Positions 54,355 through 63,773 of a stretch of DNA of 64,000 nt are shown here, in pieces. Origin of the DNA: UBA2589 sp039030015 (GTDB lineage: Bacteria; Gemmatimonadota; Gemmatimonadetes; Longimicrobiales; Gaopeijiaceae); contig JBCCEZ010000017.1 in NCBI GenBank assembly GCA_039030015.1, forward strand, positions 1-64,000, in the 5' to 3' direction. The notes beneath the pieces were generated by a model. That model did no database searches. It was given only the letters and a program-made list of their open reading frames with translations, and had not been told where the DNA came from. Positions within the stretch are counted from its first letter, which is position 1. Each line of letters starts with the position of its first letter. The translations under genes and the position numbers were made by a program.

Positions 54355-55415
54355 GCCTGAACACCTCGGCGGGTCGTCGGGTCGGGGGCTCGGGTCCAGG
54401 GGCGGTCCACGTGGACGTCGGTGTACACGTCGAGCGCTGCGTCCTCGGCCTCGGGCATCGGTTCACCGATCGCCTGCTCCGCGGCGACACGGCATTTCTC
54501 GAACTCTTCCTGCTCGATCCGGGTGATCTCGTCCTGGGTCGCCCACCCGTGCTCGAGCATCCGAGCACGGAAGAGATCGAGCGGGTCCTTCTTCTCCCAC
54601 TCGGCGATCAGTTCGGGATCGACATAGTCCTGAGGGTCGTGCTGAGCATGACCGCGCCGGCGGAAATACTTCAGCTCGACCATGCGGGCGCCATGGCCCG
54701 CTCTGGCGAGCGCCGACGCACGACGCACCGCGTCGAAGACGGCGAGCACGTCGGTGCCGTCCACCGATTCGGCACCGATGCCGTACCCCGGCCCCTTCTC
54801 CGTGAAGCTGCCGACCCGTGTGTTTTTATGGGTCGGCGTCGAAAAGGCCCACTGGTTGTTTTCGACCATGAGGATCAGCGGGCATTCCTGAACGGCGGCG
54901 AAGTTGAGTCCTTCGTGCCACGCGCCCGTCGACGACGCGCCGTCGCCGTAGAAGACCATCCCCACCCGATCCTCGCCGCGCATCTTGAAGGAGAGGGTGA
55001 TCCCGGCCATGACCTCGATCATCGTCCCCAGGGGTGAGACAGGACCTACGAAGCCCCGGGTGAAGTCGAACCAATGGACGTTGGCTTCACGCCCTCGGGT
55101 GGGCCCGGTGCCCCGCGCCATGTACTGCCGAAAGAAGTCGACGAGCTCGCCGCCGAAGAGGAACAGGGCGCCGGCGGCACGTACCGTCGGGGCGAGGAAG
55201 TCCCCCGTCCCGTCACGGCGTCGACGGAGGGCGAACGCCGCACCCACGGCGCCGGCCTCCTGTCCGAGCGAGCGGTACAGCCCACCCGTGACATGACCCT
55301 GTTTTTGGAGAAGCTCGAGTCGCTCCTCCGCCGTGCGCGTCAAACAGAGCGCCCGGTAGAGATCCTGAAGCTCGGCGTTGCCGAGCCCGTACGTGTCCCC
55401 GCTGTCGCGGCTCAA
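54351..55415 (-). CDS. 2-oxoacid dehydrogenase E1 alpha subunit
   Basis: About 354 residues. The TPP motif is YGDGASSTGAWHEGLNFAAV, followed by VENNQWAFSTP. RGREANVHWFDF and the phosphorylation-loop-like YGIGAESVDGTDVLAV are also typical. The frame is open to a GTG at 55451 inside secG, but a TTG at 55415, 4 nt before the secG stop end and with GAGGG upstream, fits better. It heads E1alpha-E1beta-E2. Confidence 0.9.
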   Translation of the reverse strand: MSRDSGDTYGLGNAELQDLYRALCLTRTAEERLELLQKQGHVTGGLYRSLGQEAGAVGAAFALRRRRDGTGDFLAPTVRAAGALFLFGGELVDFFRQYMARGTGPTRGREANVHWFDFTRGFVGPVSPLGTMIEVMAGITLSFKMRGEDRVGMVFYGDGASSTGAWHEGLNFAAVQECPLILMVENNQWAFSTPTHKNTRVGSFTEKGPGYGIGAESVDGTDVLAVFDAVRRASALARAGHGARMVELKYFRRRGHAQHDPQDYVDPELIAEWEKKDPLDLFRARMLEHGWATQDEITRIEQEEFEKCRVAAEQAIGEPMPEAEDAALDVYTDVHVDRPWTRAPDPTTRRGVQA

Positions 55416-55419
55416 GGGG

Positions 55420-55791
55420 TCAGTTGCCCTCGTTGCCTTCGTTGGCGTCACCGGCGGGGGTAACCGCCGCGGGTTGCTCGCCTAGACCGGGCAGCACGGG
55501 TTCCGGGGCGGCGGCCGCCGGAGGATTGACCTGGATGACGGACGTCGGCGCCTGAGCGCGCGACGACAGGATGGAGAGCACGAGAGCGAGGACCATGAAG
55601 GCCGCGCCCGCTCCCCACGTGGCTCGCGTCAGCACGGTCGTGGCTTGGCGTCCACCGAGGACGCCGTCGGCCATCGTGCCTCCGGATCCACCGACAGCCG
55701 CAAGCCCGCCGCCTTTCCCCGCCTGAAGCAGGATGACGACCGACAAGAAGAGCCCGTCGAGGATCAGGGCGAACAGCAGGAGATTGTACAT
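55420..55791 (-). CDS. secG: preprotein translocase subunit SecG
   Basis: A 123-residue membrane protein with two helices. The first (LLLFALILDGLFLSVVILLQ) runs into QAGKGGGLAAVGGSGG, the SecG loop signature; the second is about 58-80. A Pro/Ala tail ending in Asn/Glu/Gly repeats follows. It is part of the SecYEG channel. In many bacteria it follows tpiA, as here. Confidence 0.93.
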   Translation of the reverse strand: MYNLLLFALILDGLFLSVVILLQAGKGGGLAAVGGSGGTMADGVLGGRQATTVLTRATWGAGAAFMVLALVLSILSSRAQAPTSVIQVNPPAAAAPEPVLPGLGEQPAAVTPAGDANEGNEGN

Positions 55792-55870
55792 CGTGACGTT
55801 CTTCGTTCGGGATGGAGGATAAACGTCGGAGAGGCCGGAAACGGTGTCAACGGGCGGGTTTAGCGCCCCT

Positions 55871-56617
55871 TCATACCCCGGCCGCCGCGATGGCCGCGAA
55901 CGACTCCGGACTCAGGCTCGCGCCCCCGACGAGTACTCCGTCTACGTCGGACGCCGCCAGCAGTTCCGCGGCGTTTGTCGGCTTCACACTTCCACCGTAG
56001 AGCAAGGGTACCCGCGCCGCGCCCGTGGCACCCATGACCTCTTCGAGACGCGCGCGGAGCGTCTCATGCGCGGCAGAGGCGTCTTCGGGAGTCGCCGTCT
56101 CTCCGGTCCCGATCGCCCAGACCGGCTCGTACGCGACCAGAAACCGGCCCCCGCCGTGGTTGAGGCGATCCAACGCGGCGTCGAGCTGCCGCAGGATGAC
56201 TTCGTCGACGCGCCCAGCCTTCCGCTCGTCCAGCGTTTCCCCTACGCACAGGACCGGAGTGAGCCCGGCCGCGACGATTGCCGCCGTTTTTCGAGCCGTC
56301 TCATCGTCCGTCTCGCCGAAGACGTGACGCCGTTCGGAGTGTCCGATCAGAGCGAACGATGCACCCGCCTCGGCAGCCATGAGCGCGGAGGTCTCACCCG
56401 TAAAGGCCCCGAGGGCCTCCCAGTAGACGTTCTGGGCCCCGATCATCACCCGAGGATCACGTCCCGGCGCGCCGACCGCGCTCGCGATCGAGACGGCAGG
56501 CGGGAAGATGATCAGCTCGTTGTCCGACGGTACGTCGAACAGGTCCAGTCGTTCGAAGAAGTCACGAGCCTCATCCGGACCGTGGTGCATCTTCCAGTTC
56601 CCGGCGATGACCGCCAT
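55871..56617 (-). CDS. tpiA: triosephosphate isomerase
   Basis: A 248-residue TIM barrel. Lys in IAGNWKMHHG, His in IGHSERRHVFGE and Glu in AYEPVWAIGTGE are the active residues. The ATG at 56617 lies 1 nt beyond the pgk stop; upstream frame is shadow of pgk. Reaction: dihydroxyacetone phosphate to glyceraldehyde-3-phosphate. Confidence 0.96.
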   Translation of the reverse strand: MAVIAGNWKMHHGPDEARDFFERLDLFDVPSDNELIIFPPAVSIASAVGAPGRDPRVMIGAQNVYWEALGAFTGETSALMAAEAGASFALIGHSERRHVFGETDDETARKTAAIVAAGLTPVLCVGETLDERKAGRVDEVILRQLDAALDRLNHGGGRFLVAYEPVWAIGTGETATPEDASAAHETLRARLEEVMGATGAARVPLLYGGSVKPTNAAELLAASDVDGVLVGGASLSPESFAAIAAAGV

Positions 56618-56618
56618 G

Positions 56619-57827
56619 TCAGCTCCTGGGCGTAAGTGCGTCGACGGCCGGGAGCTCTCCCCCGGCCAGAAGCTCCAAACTGGCTCCGCCGCCCGTCGAC
56701 ACGTGGGTGAGTCGATCGACGACCCCCGCACGCTCGGCCGCGGCCGCGGAGTCCCCTCCCCCCAGGATGCCCATCGCGCCCGAGTCACACGCATCGGCGA
56801 TCGCTTCGGCGACTTCGACCGTTCCGCGGTCGAACGGCGAGACCTCGAAGACGCCCATCGGTCCATTCCACACGACCGTTTCCGCCCGACGGACCATCTC
56901 GGCGAAGAGCTCGCGCGTCTTCGGACCGATGTCGAAGATCTTCTGCGCACCGGAGACCGCGTCTCGATCCACCTCCGAGAAGGGGGCATCCGAGGAGAGC
57001 TCGTCGGCGATGACACAGTCGGTGGGCAGCACAAGGCGCTCCCCACCCTCTTCCAAGATCTTGCGAGCGACGTCCACTGCGTCCTCCTCCACGAGCGACT
57101 CGCCCGTATCGAGGCCGAGGGCCCGGAAGAAGGTGTTCGCCATCGCTCCGCCGATGAGAAGCCGGTCGACCCGCGGGAGGAGAGCCGAGATCACGCCGAT
57201 CTTCGACGAAATCTTGGCGCCCCCCACGATCGCGACGAAGGGCCGCTCCGGCATGCGAAGGGACTCTTCGAGAAAGCGAAGCTCGGTCGCCAAGAGGTGG
57301 CCGGCCACGGCTTCGCCGCCTCGTTCCCTCATCGCCCTTGCGAGCCCCTCGGTCGACGCATGCGCGCGATGAGCCGTGCCGAACGCATCGTTGACGAAGA
57401 GGTCGCCCAACGCGGCCCACCCTTCAGCCAGGCCCGCGTCGTTCTTCGTCTCGCCGGGCTCGTACCGGGTGTTTTCCAGCACGGCGGTCACACCGTCCGG
57501 AAGAGCGTCCAACGCCGCCGCGGCCTGTGGCCCGGAGGTGTACGGCACGAAGGAGACCGGCCGGCCCAGAAGCTCACCCAGCCGCTCTGCTACCGGGGCG
57601 AGGGAGTAGTCCGGATTCGGCGCGCCCTTCGGCCGACCGAGGTGAGACAGAACGATGCACCGCGCCCCGGAGGCATTCAGATGCTCGAGCGAAGGTAGCG
57701 AGGCTTCGATGCGTTGGTCGTCGGCAACGGTACCGTCGTCGAGGGGCACGTTCAGGTCCGCACGGACGATGACCGTGCGTCCTCGGAGCGTCGTCGCGTC
57801 GACGTCCGCGAGGGTCTTTTTGATCAC
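56619..57827 (-). CDS. pgk: phosphoglycerate kinase
   Basis: A 402-residue enzyme making ATP from 1,3-bisphosphoglycerate. VIVRADLNVPLDDG, LSHLGRPKG, VENTRYEPGE and GGGDSAAAAE motifs match the family, in order. It starts at a GTG overlapping the preceding TonB/GWxTD gene stop (GTGA), and is followed at once by tpiA. Confidence 0.96.
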   Translation of the reverse strand: MIKKTLADVDATTLRGRTVIVRADLNVPLDDGTVADDQRIEASLPSLEHLNASGARCIVLSHLGRPKGAPNPDYSLAPVAERLGELLGRPVSFVPYTSGPQAAAALDALPDGVTAVLENTRYEPGETKNDAGLAEGWAALGDLFVNDAFGTAHRAHASTEGLARAMRERGGEAVAGHLLATELRFLEESLRMPERPFVAIVGGAKISSKIGVISALLPRVDRLLIGGAMANTFFRALGLDTGESLVEEDAVDVARKILEEGGERLVLPTDCVIADELSSDAPFSEVDRDAVSGAQKIFDIGPKTRELFAEMVRRAETVVWNGPMGVFEVSPFDRGTVEVAEAIADACDSGAMGILGGGDSAAAAERAGVVDRLTHVSTGGGASLELLAGGELPAVDALTPRS

Positions 57828-59938
57828 TGTGGAGAGAAGATCTTCCCCAGATCGTCGACGTACGCACGCCCCTCAGGCGTCAGATCCCTCCGCGCGGAGG
57901 AGTCCCAACGGATGAAGGTAATGTCCGGGCCGCGACCGTAGTCCCAGAACTCGGCGAGCCGCCCCGACCCGTCCTCGACGACATGGATGGTGGTGGGTCC
58001 TCCAAAACGTACCCACACCTCCGGTGCGTCGCCAAAAACGCTCCCGAACCGAAGCGACGCATACGTCGTTCGGGTGAGATGCTCGACCCAGCGCTCATTG
58101 ACCTCCGTGTTGGGCCGACGGTCCTTCTCCGCCCAGAATTCGGCCTCCCAGCTCCGACGTTCGTCGGATGCCACGCGGCGGTACCAGAGCAGGTCACTCT
58201 CGTCGAGCAGGTAGCCGACGTACGACAGTTGGTCGGCGCGCCGCTGGTCCATCCGCGCCAAAGCGGCTCGGAAGAGCGGCTCGGCTTCGGCACTCCGGTC
58301 CAGCCGCTGGAGCGCCATGCCGGCCAGGAGGAGTCCGTTCGGGTGTCCACCGCTCACGTGGACGAATCGTCGAGCCCCGCGGAGAACGTCGTCCCAACGG
58401 TCGGCGTCGACCAACGCCATCAGAAGGTCGGTATTGGCGCCGACGTGGGCCGGATACGACTCGATCGCGGCACGGAGCGATCCCATCATCAGGCCGAGAT
58501 CTCGGGCGCTGCCGTGATCCGTCTCCTCGAACCCTCTCTGGAAGATCCCCGCCAGCTCGGCCGGGCAGAGGTAGTTCCAGGCGACGAGACGCGAGGTCGA
58601 CGCGTATCCGCTTCCCGCACCGCCCGTCGACGAGGCCTGTCGGCACTCGACCTCGGAGAACGCTTCGGCGAAGACCCTGCCGACCCCCTGCGAAGACAGC
58701 CAGGAGCCCCGAACGATCGCACTACGCTCGTAGTGCAACTCGGCCACGATCCACGGCGAGACGTCCACGCCGGCGTCCGCATCGGCCACGGCGGATTGGA
58801 GGCCACCTTCGAAGAGCGCTCTCGCTTCCGTGCGTAGCCCTTGACGTGCCCGGATGCGACCGAGGGCCAACATCGCGGCCGCGTTCTCACCACCGGACGC
58901 GATCGACGCTTCGAGTGCTTCGCCTACGACACCGCGCCACGCGAGGGGCTCGAAGCCCGCCGGCGGCTCGGCGGATAGGATGGCTTCCGCCGGCCCGTGC
59001 GCGTCCACGATCGCGGGATCGAGGAACGCCTCGGTCAGCATCGCGAGTCCCTCTTCACGCGCAGGTACCTCGCTCGCTCCGATTTCGTGCATGGGTGGGA
59101 GTTCTGCCGCCACGATCGGCTCGCGCATCTGCCACCACTCGATTTGCGGCACGATCGGCAGCGACAGCGGATCGACCGCAGGACGCAACGGGCGCTCGAC
59201 CATGACCGAATCGGGCTCGAAGAGCACGGGGAACTCGATCCACTTCCCGACCGGCTCCCCGTCTTCGAGCGCGGGCTCAAACATGAAGCGCGGGGCGATG
59301 TTCGTCGCGACTCGGTCGAGCACATCGACGCCACTCGTGTGCAGGACCGACGCCTGACCCGGAAGCCCCGACTCGTCGACCCACAGTCGTAGCCAGACGA
59401 TTCCACCGACACCGCGTCGTTGCAGGTGCCTCGGGTAGGCCGACTGGAGAAGGCGGGACGAGCGATCTCGATCGATCATCTCGGGCGGCGTGAGCACCGG
59501 CGGGGTGACGAGATCCGGTACCGTCGGCTCGACCGGCGGGGGTTCGGACTCCTCGACCGCCTCGGCTTCGGGGGCCTCCGCGACGGGCGCATTCCCTTCC
59601 GGGGCCGGCGCGGCGTACGCCGGCGCCACGACCTCGATGGGAGACACCGGGATCGCGACCTGCTCCGGGCCGATCTGTTCGATCAGTCGAATGAATGAGG
59701 CGCGGGCGGAAGGCACGGAGGCCCCACCCACGAGTACGGCGGCCAAGACCGCCGCGGCGAGGTGACGACGCATACCCAGCGGTCGCGTCCGTGGCATCGT
59801 CGCCCACTCGTGGGCGAGTTCAGCGCGAAGCTCCGGCCCGAAGGAGGGCCGCTCTTCGTATTGAATGGAGAGGAGTTCGTCGTGCAGCGCCCGAAGGTCC
59901 TCGGGCAGCTGAACGTCCTCGTCGTGTCGGTCCGTCAT
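57824..59938 (-). CDS. membrane fusion protein: cytoplasmic anti-sigma-like region, TonB-C, TPR-like, GWxTD-like
   Basis: A 704-residue protein with an unusual domain order. Residues 1-58 are cytoplasmic, acidic and helical; 59-77 a single membrane helix; 98-155 a Pro/Ala/Glu linker; about 160-242 a TonB C-terminal-like domain (YPRHLQRRGVGG, VWLRLWVDESGLPG). About 300-590 is helical, with TPR-like repeats (MLALGRIRARQGLRTEARAL, LLLAGMALQRLDRSAEAEPL). About 590-704 resembles the GWxTD domain (EAEFWAEKDRRPNTEVNERW, FGGPTTIHV), with the namesake GWxTD motif itself not kept. It overlaps the sigma gene by 4 nt. Position next to the sigma factor suggests that the cytoplasmic tail is an anti-sigma module. 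I know no characterised protein with this order. Confidence 0.8.
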   Translation of the reverse strand: MTDRHDEDVQLPEDLRALHDELLSIQYEERPSFGPELRAELAHEWATMPRTRPLGMRRHLAAAVLAAVLVGGASVPSARASFIRLIEQIGPEQVAIPVSPIEVVAPAYAAPAPEGNAPVAEAPEAEAVEESEPPPVEPTVPDLVTPPVLTPPEMIDRDRSSRLLQSAYPRHLQRRGVGGIVWLRLWVDESGLPGQASVLHTSGVDVLDRVATNIAPRFMFEPALEDGEPVGKWIEFPVLFEPDSVMVERPLRPAVDPLSLPIVPQIEWWQMREPIVAAELPPMHEIGASEVPAREEGLAMLTEAFLDPAIVDAHGPAEAILSAEPPAGFEPLAWRGVVGEALEASIASGGENAAAMLALGRIRARQGLRTEARALFEGGLQSAVADADAGVDVSPWIVAELHYERSAIVRGSWLSSQGVGRVFAEAFSEVECRQASSTGGAGSGYASTSRLVAWNYLCPAELAGIFQRGFEETDHGSARDLGLMMGSLRAAIESYPAHVGANTDLLMALVDADRWDDVLRGARRFVHVSGGHPNGLLLAGMALQRLDRSAEAEPLFRAALARMDQRRADQLSYVGYLLDESDLLWYRRVASDERRSWEAEFWAEKDRRPNTEVNERWVEHLTRTTYASLRFGSVFGDAPEVWVRFGGPTTIHVVEDGSGRLAEFWDYGRGPDITFIRWDSSARRDLTPEGRAYVDDLGKIFSPQ

Positions 59939-60531
59939 CGATCTTCTATGTGCTCGGACGCCATCTCTTCCACCGAAGCCTTGAGTCGTTTCAAGGCTCG
60001 GTGCAGGCGGACAGCGACCGCGTTGTTGCTGATATTGAGGTGCTCGGCGATCTCGGCATGGTCGAGACCGGAGCCGTAACGGAGGCTGAGGATCTCTTGA
60101 TCCGCCTTCCGAAGCGTTTGGCTTCCGTTCAGCAGACGCTGAATCCTTTCCTGCTTGATGACCCGTTCTTCATGGGTCGGCACGTCGGCCACCAGGTCGG
60201 GAATTCGGTCGAGCGACACGTGCAACGACCCCCTCCGCTTGAGTGAGCGGAGGTGATCCGTGACCGCATTCCTGGCGATCCGTAGAAGCCACGTGCGAGG
60301 AGACGCCCGGTTGGCATCGTACTTCTCGAAGGACCGAAGTGCCTTCATGAAGACGAGTGAGGTCACATCCTCCGCCGTCTCACGCGTGGCGACCCGGAAG
60401 CGCACATACCGATACACCGCGCTTTGGTGTTCTTCATACCACGCGCCGAAGTCCCCCGGCAGGGGGGCCTCGGTCATCGGCTGGCGGCGCACGGTCCCAG
60501 GACGGGATACGTCTTGCTCGGTCTGCATCAT
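59935..60531 (-). CDS. ECF RNA polymerase sigma factor (paired with the TonB/GWxTD protein)
   Basis: A sigma factor of about 198 residues. Region 2 has YRYVRFRVATRETAEDVTSL-like helices and WLLRIARNAVTDHLRS; region 4 has ILSLRYGSGLDHAEIAEHL and NAVAVRLHRALKRLK. Possible starts are 60555 (GTG), 60531 and 60528 (ATG) and 60477; I use 60531. It lies 40 nt after gap and overlaps the fusion-protein gene by 4 nt (ATGA). Confidence 0.88.
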   Translation of the reverse strand: MMQTEQDVSRPGTVRRQPMTEAPLPGDFGAWYEEHQSAVYRYVRFRVATRETAEDVTSLVFMKALRSFEKYDANRASPRTWLLRIARNAVTDHLRSLKRRGSLHVSLDRIPDLVADVPTHEERVIKQERIQRLLNGSQTLRKADQEILSLRYGSGLDHAEIAEHLNISNNAVAVRLHRALKRLKASVEEMASEHIEDR

Positions 60532-60571
60532 GGAGTTGTACGCCCCGTCCGCCACCGTGTTACACCCTCGA

Positions 60572-61582
<1,011 letters not shown>

Positions 61583-61620
61583 AGCTGGGGGATCTCCGAG
61601 GGTTGGGAGCCGCGACTTGA

Positions 61621-61664
61621 GTCAGCCCTTCAAGATAACCGATTTTCGGCCGCGTCAGCCCTTC
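61621..61664 (-). promoter_or_regulatory. gap promoter region with a duplicated GTCAGCCCTTC
   Basis: The 11-bp sequence GTCAGCCCTTC (plus-strand reading) occurs at 61621-61631 and 61654-61664, 33 bp apart (about three helical turns). Between them, on the minus strand, lies a TATCTT (61637-61632), a plausible -10 for gap. The repeats would flank the -10 and cover the start point and the -35 zone, as an operator pair would. Confidence 0.4.
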
Positions 61665-61678
61665 TCTTTTCGCTACCC

Positions 61679-62446
61679 TCACCCCCTCGACGATCGTTCG
61701 TTGCGGGCTTCGAGTCTCGGGAGCGCTCGAGCGTACGTCACGACGTCGACGCGAGCCGCACCCGCGGCACGAAGCACCCGCGCCGCCTCGCCTGCGGTAG
61801 AGGCGGTCGTCAGGACGTCGTCTACCAAGAGCGCCGTTCCGGCCACCCCTCGGACCGACCGAAACACCCTGTCGACATTGGCGCGCCGCTCCCGTGGTCC
61901 GAGCGCGGTCTGGGACCGCTTGGAGTCGACTCGGACGAGTGGTACCTCGAGTGCGATGCCGCATCGCCGGGCTACCGAGGCAGCGAGGACCTCGGCTTGA
62001 TTGTAGCCCCGCGCACGGAGACGCCGCGAAGTCGTCGGAACCGGCACGACGACGTCGTACTCGGCGGATCGCTCCACAGACGCGGCCATTGCGATCCCCA
62101 TCATCTCTCCGAGCGCACGCCAGCCCTCGTACTTCAGCCCATGCACGATCTGCGTCGCCGGCGATGCCAAGGTGAAGGCGTACCGGAGCGTGTGGATCTC
62201 AGGAGCCCAATCAGCGCACTCGAAGCACGTCGCCGAAAGGGCTCGACCACTTCCCGACGGGTGGTGGCAGCGAGGGCATCGCGGCCAGGGAGCCGGGGCC
62301 AGCCGACTGCGGCACGCTCCGCACACGAGTGCCGGTCCACCGTCGGGGATCCATGCGCGACACACGACGCACCCGGCGGGAAGGACGAAGTCGAGGACTC
62401 CGCGCAGGCGCCTCGGCACGCGCCGGAGCGCTCGAGCTGCCTTCAA
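61679..62446 (-). CDS. comF: ComF family phosphoribosyltransferase-like protein
   Basis: A 255-residue protein. An N-terminal zinc part with two CxxC pairs (CVVC and CPRC plus CFEC region) precedes a PRTase-like domain with VVVPVPTTSRRLRARGYNQAE and the PRPP loop ALLVDDVLTTASTAGEAARVL. Members support DNA uptake or recycling of nucleobases. The start is a TTG inside the aroE stop (TTGA); a frame to 62560 is a shadow. Confidence 0.9.
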   Translation of the reverse strand: MKAARALRRVPRRLRGVLDFVLPAGCVVCRAWIPDGGPALVCGACRSRLAPAPWPRCPRCHHPSGSGRALSATCFECADWAPEIHTLRYAFTLASPATQIVHGLKYEGWRALGEMMGIAMAASVERSAEYDVVVPVPTTSRRLRARGYNQAEVLAASVARRCGIALEVPLVRVDSKRSQTALGPRERRANVDRVFRSVRGVAGTALLVDDVLTTASTAGEAARVLRAAGAARVDVVTYARALPRLEARNERSSRG

Positions 62447-63285
62447 CCCGGCTGTAGGGCGGCGACGGCCTCCCGCATCACATCGACCGGTGCCTCTCGG
62501 CCCCACCAGCGCTCGAACGAGGCCGCTCCTTGTTGGACGAGCATCTCCAGTCCGTCGCACGCCCGCACACCCGCATTCTCTGCGGAACGCACGAACGCGG
62601 TGGTGTGGCGCCCGTAGACCAGGTCCATCGCGGCGCCCGCCCGCTGAAGCATCGCTCCGACGTCGATCGGCGACGGGTCATCCGCTTCAAGCCCCAGACG
62701 TGTCGCGTTCACGACCAAGTCGAAGCCCTCCCCCTCCAACTCTCTGAAGACGGGAACGACCCGAGTCCGAGGACCACCGATCCGACGCGCGACGGCACGG
62801 GCGCGATCCTGAGTCCGGTTGTACAGCAGCACCTGATCGACGTCTTCCTCGATCAGGGCCGCCAGTGCGGCCCGACCGGCCCCACCAGCCCCGAGGAGCA
62901 GGACGCGCAGACCCCGGGCATGTCCGCCGATGAAGTGCCGAAGCGCCCGGCGGAATCCCTCGACGTCGGTATTGTCGCCGTGCAGTCGCCCCTGATCGTC
63001 CGACCAGAAGGTGTTGCACGCCCCGGTTCTCCGGACGGCGTCGGACCGGACGTCGAGTAGAGACGCCGCCTTCTCCTTGTGAGGCAGCGTGACGTTGCCC
63101 CCACCCCCGGCGCGCGCGAGCCCTCTCATGAAGCCCTGGAGGTCGTCGGCACCGCATCGAACCGCGACGTAGACCCCGTCGACCTCGGCGTGACGGAAGG
63201 CGGCGTTCTGCACCTCGGGAGAGGCGGAGTGTCCCACCGGGTCGCCGAGAAGAGTGAGTACCCGGGTACTGGCGGTCACCGTCAT
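62443..63285 (-). CDS. aroE: shikimate dehydrogenase
   Basis: A 280-residue NADPH enzyme of aromatic amino-acid synthesis. It has GHSASPEVQNAAFR (substrate Ser), VTLPHKEKAA (catalytic Lys), GDNTDVEGFRRAL (Asp) and the nucleotide loop LLLGAGGAGRAAL. The ATG overlaps the downstream phosphatase gene by 4 nt (ATGA). Confidence 0.96.
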   Translation of the reverse strand: MTVTASTRVLTLLGDPVGHSASPEVQNAAFRHAEVDGVYVAVRCGADDLQGFMRGLARAGGGGNVTLPHKEKAASLLDVRSDAVRRTGACNTFWSDDQGRLHGDNTDVEGFRRALRHFIGGHARGLRVLLLGAGGAGRAALAALIEEDVDQVLLYNRTQDRARAVARRIGGPRTRVVPVFRELEGEGFDLVVNATRLGLEADDPSPIDVGAMLQRAGAAMDLVYGRHTTAFVRSAENAGVRACDGLEMLVQQGAASFERWWGREAPVDVMREAVAALQPG

Positions 63286-63773
63286 GGCGAGAGAACCGGT
63301 TCGAGTCGGGCCAACGACGCTTCGATCAGGCGCTCCAAGACGCGATACGTCTCGGCGTACTCCTCGTCGGGGCCGCCGATCGGATCCGGGACCCCTCCCA
63401 CGTCCTCCCCTTCCTCGCCAGCCGCGAAGGAGGTGATGACCGCAGCTCGGTCACCGGCCCCCATCTCGAAGACGCGGAAGAGGTGGCTCGCGGACATCGT
63501 GAGGATCAGGTCCGCGTCCGAGAGTGTCCGCGCCGCCAACGCCTTCGAGGCGTGACGGGACAGATCGAGGCCATTCGCCTCGGCCGTGCGCACGGACCCT
63601 CCCGAGGCCGGCGCTCCGTCGAAGGCGGCCACCCCTGCCGATCCGATCTCGACGTGGTTCCAGCCTCGTTCGGAGACGAGGCGGCGTGCGATCACCTCCG
63701 CCAGCGGGGACCGGCACGTGTTTCCGGTACAGACGAACAGCAGCCGGAAAGGCTCTGTTTCGGGCGTCGTCAT
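63282..63773 (-). CDS. low-molecular-weight phosphatase, probably protein-arginine phosphatase
   Basis: A 163-residue phosphatase. The P-loop is FVCTGNTCRSPLAE, and the general-acid aspartate is in VPDPIGGPDEEY. The residue before the second cysteine of the loop is Thr, as in the B. subtilis arginine phosphatase YwlE, where most tyrosine phosphatases have Ile. The neighbour upstream is a Sua5/YrdC gene, as for ywlC-ywlE in Bacillus. No arginine kinase (McsB) is in the window. Confidence 0.85.
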   Translation of the reverse strand: MTTPETEPFRLLFVCTGNTCRSPLAEVIARRLVSERGWNHVEIGSAGVAAFDGAPASGGSVRTAEANGLDLSRHASKALAARTLSDADLILTMSASHLFRVFEMGAGDRAAVITSFAAGEEGEDVGGVPDPIGGPDEEYAETYRVLERLIEASLARLEPVLSP

